This document shows, one piece after another, positions 7,228 through 17,900 of a DNA stretch of 64,000 nucleotides (the stretch's first letter is position 1; every line of letters begins with the position of its first letter). The stretch comes from an uncultured Clostridia bacterium (lineage in GTDB: Bacteria > Bacillota > Clostridia > Christensenellales > UBA1242): contig CALWGY010000002.1 in assembly GCA_944380265.1 (NCBI GenBank), positions 125,316 to 189,315 of the forward strand. Reading direction: 5' to 3'. The notes below the pieces were generated by a model that saw only the letters and a program-made list of their open reading frames with translations, did no database searches and had not been told where the DNA came from. The translations under genes were made by a program, and so were the position numbers.

Positions 7228-7809
7228 ATGAGAGAAAAAACAAATAAAGAAGTGGTAATTAATTTTTTAAAGAAGTATGGGTACATTATTGGTTTGTCAA
7301 TAATTATGCTTGCACTTAGCATTATTCTTATAGTTTTTGCCAATAAACCCCAAGCAAATGACAATAATCAACCAGTAAACACCGACCCTGTAACTTTTTA
7401 TAGTCCATTACTTAACTTCACAGTTGCAAAAGATTACAACGATAAAAACTTGGTTTACAACACAACTTTAAAGCAATGGGAAGCACATAAAGGTGTTTGC
7501 TTTACAGCCCCAGAAGGCAGTGATGTTTTTGCGGCACTAGATGGTGTTGTTGAAGATGTTTACACAAATCATTTGGATGGAACTGTGGTTGTGCTTAGCC
7601 ATAACAATAACTTAAAAACATATTATTCAAGCTTAGCAAAAGATGCACCTGTTAAAAAGGGTGACACTGTTAAAAAAGGTGATGTTATTGGCAAAATTAG
7701 CAACACTGGTGCAAACGAGTTAAACCTTGGCAACCACTTGCATTTTGAAGTTACTGAAAACGATGTTAAAGTTGACCCTTCTCTTTATTTAGACCTTGGC
7801 AACAAATAA
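7228..7809 (+). CDS. spoIIQ: SpoIIQ-like M23/LytM-domain protein with degenerate active site
   Basis: The protein is 193 aa; ATG 7228 has AAAGGAG upstream. Residues ~20-38 form a single membrane segment after a short cytoplasmic tail. The LytM domain runs from ~80 to 190: H87 in HKGVC, an AALDGVVEDVY strand, VKKGDTVKKGDVIGKI, and HLHFEV near the end. Canonical M23 enzymes have H-x-x-x-D, a Y-x-H-L motif and H-x-H. Here the Asp is Cys91 and the Y-x-H-L site reads YYSSL, while H-x-H is kept. SpoIIQ is the forespore half of the SpoIIQ-SpoIIIAH channel across the intermembrane space during engulfment. Its LytM domain is often not an active hydrolase, which fits these changes. The sigma-F-like promoter and spoIIID two genes on support the call; a general M23 protein is the alternative. 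Confidence 0.7.
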   Translation: MREKTNKEVVINFLKKYGYIIGLSIIMLALSIILIVFANKPQANDNNQPVNTDPVTFYSPLLNFTVAKDYNDKNLVYNTTLKQWEAHKGVCFTAPEGSDVFAALDGVVEDVYTNHLDGTVVVLSHNNNLKTYYSSLAKDAPVKKGDTVKKGDVIGKISNTGANELNLGNHLHFEVTENDVKVDPSLYLDLGNK

Positions 7810-7967
7810 ACTTGCGTAAATTTATTAATATGATTTAATTTATTAATCATTAAAAAATTTAACAAACTTTAAATAATTTTTAAGTTTCAAGTGTTAAAAT
7901 AATAAAACTTATAAAACTGGTTAAAGTGTTAGTTTTTTAAACTGTGACAAAATTTAATTTTATTTAC

Positions 7968-7996
7968 TTTACAAAAGTTTTTTAAGTTTTTATAAT
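7968..7996 (+). promoter_or_regulatory. Sigma-A-type promoter for acpP
   Basis: TTTACA (7968-7973), a 17-base spacer and consensus TATAAT (7991-7996). The 5' leader would be about 20 bases and contains the GGAGG site at 8015. Confidence 0.75.
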
Positions 7997-8024
7997 ATTT
8001 GTAGTTATTATTTTGGAGGAAAGC

Positions 8025-8258
8025 ATGACACTAGATAGAATTAAAAGTTTGTTGTCAAGTCAACTTGGAATTAAAGAAGATAGAATACAACTTAAATCAA
8101 GAATTTTAGAAGATCTTGGTGCAGACTCATTAGATTTGGTTGAACTTCTTATGACACTAGAAGATGAATTTAATGTAACTGTTAGTGATGAAGAAGCAGT
8201 AAAATTAAAAACAGTTGAAGACATTGTTAAAATTATTGAGGCAAATCAATCTAAGTAA
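8025..8258 (+). CDS. acpP: Acyl carrier protein
   Basis: The protein is 77 aa, the usual length. ATG 8025 has GGAGG (8015-8019) 5 bases upstream; the frame extends to a TTG at 8013, but that would swallow the ribosome-binding site. The 4'-phosphopantetheine attachment motif GADSLDLVELL has Ser35 as the modified residue. The rest is the acidic four-helix ACP: EDEFNVTVSDEEA is helix III context and KTVEDIVKIIE is helix IV. It carries growing acyl chains for fatty-acid synthesis. It is transcribed alone, with its own promoter and terminator, between two sporulation genes. In most Bacillota acpP sits in the fab/plsX cluster, so this location is a rearrangement or an additional ACP copy. Confidence 0.93.
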   Translation: MTLDRIKSLLSSQLGIKEDRIQLKSRILEDLGADSLDLVELLMTLEDEFNVTVSDEEAVKLKTVEDIVKIIEANQSK

Positions 8259-8261
8259 AAA

Positions 8262-8290
8262 TTGTTAACCAGCTTGGTTAACTTTTTTTA
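8262..8290 (+). terminator. Terminator after acpP
   Basis: GTTAACCA (8264-8271) pairs with TGGTTAAC (8275-8282) around GCT, followed by seven T. Confidence 0.9.
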
Positions 8291-8395
8291 GTTTTAACTA
8301 ATGCTATTTGATTTTGTCTTTAAAGTAAAAATATAAAAAATTAAACAGATAAATTGTTGGTGTTTTATAAGAATAACAATTTGGTGCATAATGTA

Positions 8396-8423
8396 ATAAT
8401 TTGTCGGAACTTGTCATACACAT
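8396..8423 (+). promoter_or_regulatory. Candidate sigma-E-type promoter for spoIIID
   Basis: ATA (8396-8398), a 16-base spacer and CATACACAT (8415-8423), close to the mother-cell sigma-E -10 consensus CATACAnT. spoIIID is sigma-E dependent in Bacillus and Clostridioides. No sigma-A promoter is visible in this interval. Confidence 0.45.
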
Positions 8424-8450
8424 AAGTAAATTTTAAATTATGAGGTGTGT

Positions 8451-8711
8451 ATGACTGCATTAACCAGACCAGAAGTTTTAGGCAATTACATTGCCAAGCA
8501 CAATGCAACAATAAGAGAAACTGCAAGGGTTTTTAACATAAGCAAAAGCACGGTGCACATTGATGTTTCAAAAAAACTGAAAAAAATTAATTTAATGTTA
8601 TATAAACAAGTAAAAACAATTTTAGACATCAATTTTAAAGAAAGAAACATTAGGGGCGGGAATGCAACAAAGAAAAAGTATGAACTGTTAAAAAAACAAA
8701 ATCGGTGCTAA
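8451..8711 (+). CDS. spoIIID: Sporulation transcriptional regulator SpoIIID
   Basis: The protein is 86 aa, the family's normal size. ATG 8451 has GAGG (8442-8445) upstream; a GTG at 8445 overlaps that site and is rejected. The helix-turn-helix is at residues ~20-40: TIRETARVFNISKSTVHIDV, with recognition helix SKSTVH, the family signature (Bacillus has VSKSTVHKD). It continues with KKINLMLYKQVKTILD and then RNIRGGNATKKKY, matching the conserved RHLRGGEATKLKY-type basic C-terminus that contacts DNA. SpoIIID acts in the mother cell, activating and repressing sigma-E genes before sigma-K takes over. This is the clearest marker that the organism belongs to a spore-forming lineage. Confidence 0.93.
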   Translation: MTALTRPEVLGNYIAKHNATIRETARVFNISKSTVHIDVSKKLKKINLMLYKQVKTILDINFKERNIRGGNATKKKYELLKKQNRC

Positions 8712-8724
8712 CCGATTTTTTTGT
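8698..8724 (+). terminator. Terminator overlapping the end of spoIIID
   Basis: AATCGGT (8700-8706) pairs with ACCGATT (8711-8717), followed by T residues. The TAA stop (8709-8711) lies in the loop and at the foot of the 3' arm, so the last codon forms the 5' arm. Confidence 0.85.
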
Positions 8725-8817
8725 TTTTTGTGCTAAATTGTGCTAAATGTAACTTTTTTTTAACCTTGTTGTTTTTATAAGGTTTTAATAAATTTTTTAA
8801 ACACCACCCCAAGTTGT

Positions 8818-8846
8818 TTGACAATTATATATAAAAAAAATATAAT
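8818..8846 (+). promoter_or_regulatory. Perfect-consensus sigma-A promoter for the first giant lipoprotein gene
   Basis: TTGACA (8818-8823), exactly 17 bases, TATAAT (8841-8846). Start of transcription is predicted near 8853, leaving a ~110-base leader rich in TA palindromes (8861-8890). A second TATAAT at 8907-8912 has no good -35. Confidence 0.8.
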
Positions 8847-8961
8847 TAGCCGTAGAAGGAATTATATTATATTATATATATAATAATATTTTTGCGAAAT
8901 TTTGTTTATAATAAAAAAAAACGGAACAAAAAAAGTAACAAATGAAATGTGGAGAAATACA

Positions 8962-11900
8962 ATGGTTAAAAAATTAAGTGCACTTATTTTTGCAGTATTT
9001 GGTTCAGTTTTAATATTGTTTGGTTGCGGTGACCCATATAAGGACTTAAAACTTGATGTGTCCACCAGCAACATTGTTTTGTACTTAAATGAACCTTCTA
9101 GTGATGAAAGTGAAGATGTTCCTGAGATAGGCGACACAGAAACTGGTTCGGATACGGAAACAGATGTTCCAGAAGATAATCCAGTCGACACAGTTTCATA
9201 TCCATCAGAAACTTCATTTGTTATCAAGGTTTCGGGAACTGGCAAAAATGTTAGTGGGGAAATTAACATTGAGCAATATGCAATTAATGGTGTTCAAGAC
9301 ATTGTTTCAATTGAACCAATAACAACCGACACCACAAGCCGAGATGGTGCAAGATATAAAGTAACAGCAGTTCGACCAGGAAGTGGAACAATTGTTGTTC
9401 AAACAAAAGAAGGAAACAAACGCCATGAAATTAATGTTTCGGTTTATGTTCCAATTAAAGGTGTAAGTTTTATTGATGGTCCAAAAGCAGTTAAATATGG
9501 CTCAACTGTTGATTTAAATCAATTTTTAACTTTTGAACCAACAGACACCAACCAAAAAGAAATGAAATTTTACATAGAAGATAATTTCAGTTCAGGTTCC
9601 ATTTCAGATGAAACAGGAATAATTGAAACAACTTATGCAAAAATTGAAAATGGAATTTTAACTTCCAAAATTAGTGATGCTTATCCTGTTAATGTTAGCG
9701 GACAGAAATATGTTAGAATTTATGCTATTTCTCAATTTAACCCTAATGTTAAAACAGAAGTTATTGACCTTCCTGTGTTAAATATTGTTGAAGAATCGGA
9801 CATAACTTTAACTGCTCAAATGGAAACAAACAATTTAACACTTTCAAAACTTTCAAGTGGATATTATGAAATTGTGTTAGGTCACAACATTCCAGACAAC
9901 AAATTTGTTTATTCTCGTGATGTAACTTTGCAAATTACCGATGAATACACAACCGACCAACAATATGTTATTTCCACAAATTACAATTCAAACACAACAT
10001 CCAATTCCATTTTTGAAATGGACAGCAGTGATGAACAAGCTCGTTATAATTATTCTGGTCCAAAGGAAAATTATCCATACAAAAAATTAAGTTTTTCACA
10101 ATTAAAAACAGGAAATGATGTTGTTGAAGTTTACATTGATCGTCGTGGCTATGAAGGGTTGTTTACAATAACATTAAAAATTAGAGTTACTGTTAAGGAT
10201 TTTGCAACTTCACTTAGTGCCACAGATGAAAATGGCGTAAACGCTATAACAAATGGCTTGGTTGTTTACAATGCCTATGGCGGAAGTTCGCTTGGAACAG
10301 GTGTTGTTGTTGCTTTAAGCCCAAATGTTAATAATGCATACAAAGTTAGGGTAACACTTTTAGATGTTCCTGAAATTAATGGTGTAAGTGGAATTACAAT
10401 GCAACTTGTTAACGCAAGTGAAATTGCAAACAATTCACTTGTTGATTCTGGAACAATGATTTTCTTAAAACACAATTTTGATTATGAGCAACTTATGGAA
10501 ATTGTGCAATCTGACACAAAACCAAAATTGCAAATTTCATACACTTATAATTTGGCTCCAGTAACAGGAATGCAAGGTTATGATGACTACATTATAACTG
10601 AAACAATTGAATTAAATTTAAAAGCAGGCGTAACTGATATTAGAATTCCTGCCGAAAATCAAGAAATTAAAATTAATGCAGTAACTGGTTTGGCAGTAAA
10701 CCAAATGCAAACCCTAGAACAATCTTTGCAAAATGCTGTTATGGCAGATGATGACACCACAACCGATGATGGTGAAGATGGTGGCGAAGGCGATGATGAA
10801 GAAGAAGTAAATGAAATTATTTTGGCAACAATTGATAATCAACCTGCAAACCTTCAAGAATTAATTTCTAGCATTAAAGTTTTAACTGTTAACGGAAACA
10901 GTTCTAACATGGATGCAATGAACAACCAGTTCTTTAACATTGTTTACAAAGAAGGACCACTAATTGGTCAATATAACAGATTGGTGCTAGAACCAAAACT
11001 TCAAGCCGATCAAGCAAGAATTGTTTTGGAAATTAAAACCAATAACAACATAACAAAAACTGTTGTTGTTGACATTTTTGTTCCAATTGTGTTTACAACA
11101 GCCGATCCAAATCAGTTTGATGTTGAAATTTATAATCAAAATGAGGTTGGAACATACATTTATGATGTTTTATATGGATCATATAAAGTTGTGTTGCGTG
11201 ATACACTTAGCATAATTGATGGTGATTACGAATTTTCAGATGAAGAATTGCCACTTGTTTTAGACACATACAAATATCAAACAGTTGACACATTAACTTT
11301 GTCGGTTGACAGCCGTGTTGGGTTGAATTTTTATAACTATGTTGTTTTAAACAACGATTTGGGTGAACCAAAAATTACACGCGTTAACTATAACTCAAAC
11401 GTAACTTTAACACAAAACAGGGAATATTACACCGTTGAATATGAAACAATTAATGGTGTTAGAGTTCCATTTATTGTAACTAAAAAATTAAAAACCAACC
11501 AACCTCAAATTGTTGAAGTTAGGGTTGTTGGATATGATAACGAAGGAAATGAAGTTACACTTACAAAACAAATAAATTTGAACATCATTGAACCAGTAAC
11601 CAGCATAACTTTAAACCCAATTTCTTCTTCACTTTACACAGCTGATTCTTTGGGTGCATTAAAACTTGATGGAAGCAAACTTAAATTTAATGTTAGTGTT
11701 CGACCAGCAAATGCAAGTTTTAACTCAAATGATGTTACATACAGTTTTAGAAATGATGTGCTATATTCCTTGGTTGGAAACACAAGAACTTTTGAAATTA
11801 GAGTTGAACATTTAATTAGTTTAGATCCAAAAACTGGCGAGGTTCAAGCGGAACTTAACCAGGAAGCAATTAGGCAACTTTTGGAAGAATATTCCATAGA

Positions 11901-14900
11901 TTCTGGTGTTTCAATTCCTTATGACCAAGTTATTAACAGCATTTTTGCAAATAATGTTATTGTAACTTTTTATGCAACTTTGCAACAATATGAAAAACCT
12001 GCAATAACTGCAAGTTCAACAATAACAATTCAAAATGCAACAAAAGTTGAAAAAATCATTCCTTCAACCAGTTCAACAGGTGTTTATTTTGACATAAGAA
12101 AAACACAAGATCCAAACTATGTCGGTGAAACAATAACATTTAATGTTTTGCCAACTGATGCATATAACAAAACTTTAATTGTTAATGTTGGCGATGAAAG
12201 TGTTGTTCAAATTGTTTCTGGTGTTGACAGCAACAACAGATTAATTGGAAACAGCATAACAATTAAGCCAAATTTGAATGCGGGCAGAACATATATTAGG
12301 GTTGCAGCCGAAGATAGTTATGCAATTAATGCAAACACAGGCATTGCAACTCCAGCAAGTTATTTAGACATTTCTGTTCGTGTTGCAGATGGAACAAAAC
12401 AATATCCATTTGAAATTAAAAATGCTAATGAGTTTTTAAACATTGCTAACGACTTTGTTAAAAATTCTAGTGGGGTTTACACTAATTCATACTATTATGT
12501 GTTAACTCAAACTTTCTCAATTGCAAACCTAAATTTTGGACCATTTAACGGTGTGTTTAATGGTGGTTTAAGTGGCAACTTTGTGTATGATGTGGCAGGC
12601 ATAAGTTATAGTCAGCAAAATGCAATTAATGGCTTAACAATGAATGTTGATGTTACTCCAACAGTTTCAAGTGGTGACCAAAATGTTTACTACTATGGAA
12701 TATTTAAGGAGTTGGGAACATCTGCCGAAATTGAAAACTTAATTTTAAACGATGTTAACCTAAACTTTAACATAACAAAAAATGATGCATTTACCGATGA
12801 AATTAACATTGGCACAATTGCAGGCGTTAACTATGGATTAATTTCAAACAGTTCAGTTAACGGAAAAATTAACATAACAACAAATGCAAGCAACATTAAT
12901 GTTGGTGGTGTTGTTGGTGTTAACTTGTCACACTTCAACTTAAATGCAACACACACAACTGGCACCGATTCACAAGGAAACCCTGCATATGTTATTAACA
13001 ATTTTGATTACACCTTAACAGGTGTTATAACAGCAAGCACAAATCAAAGTTCAAACTTTGTTTCTTCACAAGAAAATTCAAGCGTAAACATTAAATTTGT
13101 TGGAAGCAGCACTGAAAATAGCAACAACATAAATTTGGGTGGTGTTGCAGGAAAAGTTGAAACTTATGCAACACACACAATTAATGGCAAAAGCGGTGGG
13201 GTTGGTGCAAACTTTAACTCCGACACAGTTTATTCAAAAGACGTTAGTGTTTACCAAATTTTAACTGAAAAAACAATTTCAAACTTAACAGTTGCATCAA
13301 GTATTGAAAGTGTTGATGAAACTGGTGCTCCAAAACAAGCAAACATTGGTGGTGTTGCAGGATACTCTGATTCAACCATTTTTGATAATGTTAATGTTTT
13401 AACAAGTTTACACGGACATTCAAACATTGGTGGAATTGTTGGCTATGCAAACCACAGCATGATAACCAACAGTTCAGTTGAATTTGCAAATCAAGGACAA
13501 GTTGGTGCTCAAACAATTTCAATTTCTGGTTACACAAATGTGGGCGGACTTGTTGGTTATGCAAAAAATATTAACATTTATTATAGTTATGTTAGGGCAT
13601 ACTTTAACAACCGCGCAATTGACAACACAGATTATTTTGGAAATATTGCTCTTTTAGATAGTAATGTTCAAGAAAAAAATGTTGGCGGTCTTGTAGGCTT
13701 TATTGATGGCGATGAAATGAGTGCTCAACTTTCAACATTAGGTGAAAGTGAAGGCTTTGACGTAACAAAAACAGTTATTGTTTATGATGAGTCAATTGGA
13801 AGTTATGTTGAATCTTCTTTAATTCAAAATTATAATGTTGAAAATCTAATTAATTCAAATGCTGTAAACGGAATTTTTAATTCGTACTTTAATGCAGACA
13901 TTAATGTTTCATTCATTAACATTAGCAAAAATATTTATGTTGGCGGACTTGTTGGCAACACAACAAACACAAAAACATTTGCAGTTTCGGGTGATGCTTC
14001 CGCTCAAAAAGGACCATTAACCATAAAAAATAGTTATGTTTATGGCAACATTGAACAACAAGAAGTTTTGTCACAAACAATAACTAACAAAGTTGAAATT
14101 ATAGACAGTAAAACACAAGATGTTGGAACATTCACCACATATCAAATTGGAACAATGGGTGTTCTTGAAACACTTGAATATTATAACTACAATGAAGACT
14201 TTGATGATTTAATTAAAGGCGGAAATCATTTAGTTGAAATTATAACCGAAACAACAACAGACACTGTTTTTGAAGAAGAAATTAGAGATGATGAAACAGT
14301 TCAAATTGAATATCAAATTCAACACATAACATTTAATGTTATTCCAATTTCACAAAAATTGCTTGGTAATCAAGAATTTTCAATTTCTTCGGGTGTTGAA
14401 AGTAATTCTAACGAAATTGTTGAATTGCGAGATGGTGTTGCTGTTAAGGAAATAACAAAAACCAACACATATTCATTAAATGCAAATGTTGCAAACATTA
14501 ACATTGTTGTTCAAAACTCATATATTGCAGTTAATGATGAAAAAACATCAGTTGTTGGAAATGCTGAGGGTATTAGCAATGCAACAATTAACATTCAAAC
14601 CATAATTAGCAACGAAACAGTGCTTAACACATATTCAACATACACAACTTCTGGCGACAACAACGAAAATATTGAAGTTGATGATGCTAACATTAACAGA
14701 ACCGACAAAAATAACACCATAACAATGGGTTATGTTGATTTAACAGATTTAGCAACATTCACATCCAACAATTTCTCAATAATTGAAGCAGTTGAGGGCG
14801 GAAGTGATGAATATGCAAACTTTGAATGGTTGCTTTGCGCAGAGTTAAACTCTGGCTATCCAGTGCTATTTAAGTTGCAACATAATGCTGGTGAATTGTT

Positions 14901-17900
14901 GTTTAAAGTTTTACCAACCCAAATAACAATTAATATTATTGATTTAACCGAAGCATTTAGCAATTTAAGTTACATTAAAGACGGCGATAATTTGGTGTTA
15001 TTATATAATGAATTGCAAAGCGGAAGAGCATATGAATATGTTAACCACTATAAAATTGTTAGTGATGGAAACATTTCAAATTCTCAAACCACACCATATG
15101 AAGTTATTAATGTTGACTTAGATATTGTTGATCTTTACACAAAATATGGCATTAATGCCGATTACGATAAAAACATGGTAATAACAAGTTCAAACCCAAC
15201 AATTTTAAGTGTTGAAAACGGCAATATGCTTGTAACACGTGGGGTTGGACAAGTAACATTAAGCATTGCAAGCAAACTAGACACAACAATTTACGACACA
15301 ATTGAAGTTTTGGTTGTAACTGGTTTAAGTGATTTTAACATTTACAAAACCAAAAATATTTTGTCAGCAAGCAATGCATTAAGCACAATTAGTAAAAATG
15401 AAATTGTTGATGAAACTAACGAAAACTACAAAACAGGTGCAATCACTCAAATAATTGATAATGTTTCAAACTATTTTGTTGACACTGTAAACGAAGATGA
15501 TAAAAGCAAAAAAGATTGCAATGGTGTTTATGCAAAAAACACAAACATTGGCGTTATGATGGAAGTTTCGGCTGTTGGAAACGGTCAAGCAACCTTAAAT
15601 GGTGTGGCACTTGAAAAAGGTGCAACATATTTATATACTTCAATGTCAGAATTTTCATTTACTGGAACATATGAAGGTTTGGTTTATGTAACATTAACTC
15701 CTTTCATTATCACAAACCAATCTGGTTTTGGTCAAACTTTAACCCAAACCACCACAGATGGTTCAATGGAAATTGACAATTGCATTTTAATTAATGATTT
15801 ACAAAAAACCTATAAGTTTAATGTAATTCCAAAAGCAGAAAGCATTAGACTAGATAAAACTTCTGTTAGCCTTGACCCAGTTGGATATGTTGATGTTACA
15901 TTAACAACAGTTACAAGCGATTTTGTTCAAACTGGCGAAGATATTAGTGTTAACGAAACAATTAATGTTCAAATAACAGACAAGGCAAGCAACCAAAGTG
16001 TTGGAAGTTTTATTTTGGATATGTCTAATGTTGGAACAAATTCAAGCTTTATTAACATTGAAATTTTAAATGAATATGCTCGTGCAACCGATGAACCATT
16101 AAAGGTTGAATTGGTTCAGGAACTACGTTTCAGTTTCGACACTGAAAAATATAAGGATAGAACTGGTAACGAAACCTACAACTTAAAAGACATTGCTTAC
16201 ACACTTAATTTCTATCCATCTTCAAACCTAGAAATTTCTGCAAACTTCGACATTCAAATTATGCCAAGAAACGTTACAGAAATTAAATCGGCTTATTATC
16301 CTAATGCCGAAACATCTTCTTCTGGTGAATTCTTCCCACAAGAAAATGAATCAGATTACATTGTTCCATCTAGGGCAGGACTATTAAAACTTTCATTATT
16401 CCCAGAATTTAACAATGCAGAATATGTTGAATTAACAGTTAATGATGAAATGAAAAATTATGTTAATTTCTCACAACAACTTGCAATTATGTCTGGTGAT
16501 GAAAACAGTTTTATAACTGGTTACAGAACAACAATTTCTCAGCCAGATTATTTGCCAAATTTCAGGGGAATTAGATTAATTAATCAAAGCATAATTGTAA
16601 ATGGCACAAACATTTACTTCACTGGAACATATTTTGTTCAATTAATTCTTTCTGAAAATGCCCCAGTAAATGAACAAATAACATTTACTGCAACTGCATA
16701 TAAAGTTGAAAACAACGAAGCAGTTGTGGTTCAAACAAAAGACATAACTTTAACAATTCAACCTTTGCCATCAATCAGCATTACTGTTGACGGACAAAAT
16801 GAAGGTTTAATTGCAAAAGGAATGGAAAAAGAAATAGAAATTTCTGCTCAAAATTTTGAAGGCGATGTTGAAATTTCTGTTTCAACATTAAGGGGTGACA
16901 CCGTTAATGCTAGTCATCGTTATGATGTTGAAACAGGTAAACACTTTGTTAATGTTGGTGTTAATGCACAAGCAGGCGACACTGTTATTATTCAAGCAAC
17001 CGCTTCAAGATATTTGAATGGAATTTTGGAAACACAAACAAGCACTGTTAGGTTGTTTATTGTTGAGTATTTGATTAATGGCGTAAGGCTGGAAGGTTCA
17101 ACTTATGTTAACGGCAGATATCAATATGAAGCATTAAACGGAACAACCAACATGTTAAATGTTGTGTTTGACATAACTTACAATCAAAACAACACACAAG
17201 TTCCAAGTTTACGCACTGCACTTGAACAGGAAGCAAGCGGAAAAATTATTCCTGATGGTGCAGGTGGATACATTAACAACTGGTGGAGAATGGTTGGTGC
17301 AAATCAATATGAAACTTTGTATTCCAACACAAATTATGGTGATTATGAGTTTATTGACACAACTTTAACCGATTTAAGCAGAACTCACTATTTTGGCCTA
17401 AAAACCATAGTTGTAAGTAATGATAATGTTTTTGCATATCGTATGAGTTACTATTACAACTCGTTGGGTGTTCCAAAACTTTACACCGGAATAGATGAAG
17501 GCTATGATGTTTATGAAATAGAATTTGTGTTCACATTGGTTATTAAAGATAACTCAACATATGACCACCCAAACCCAATTTCTAATGTTGCCGAATTTAT
17601 GGCATTAGGCGGGCTTAATGTTGATGGAACACCAACAGAAGCAGGTGCTGTAACCGAAGGCCATTACATTTTGGTTAACGACTTAGTTTTGGATAATTAC
17701 TTCCCATTTGAAGCAAACTTTTCAAGTTTAGATGGTAATGGACACGTAATAACAATTAACAGCATTAATACGGAAGAATATAAAACGGCAAACAGTGGAA
17801 ATGTTGGTTTGTTTGAAACAATTTCAAATAATACAGTTATTAAAAACATAACAATTGATGTTTCCAACATGTTAGTTACAACTGCACAAGCAAATGCAAT

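Noticed and set aside
8902..8961. Extension of giant lipoprotein A to a TTG at 8902
   Set aside because: It lies within the leader, has no Shine-Dalgarno, and would bury the lipoprotein signal 20 residues inside. ATG 8962 has GGAG at the right spacing.
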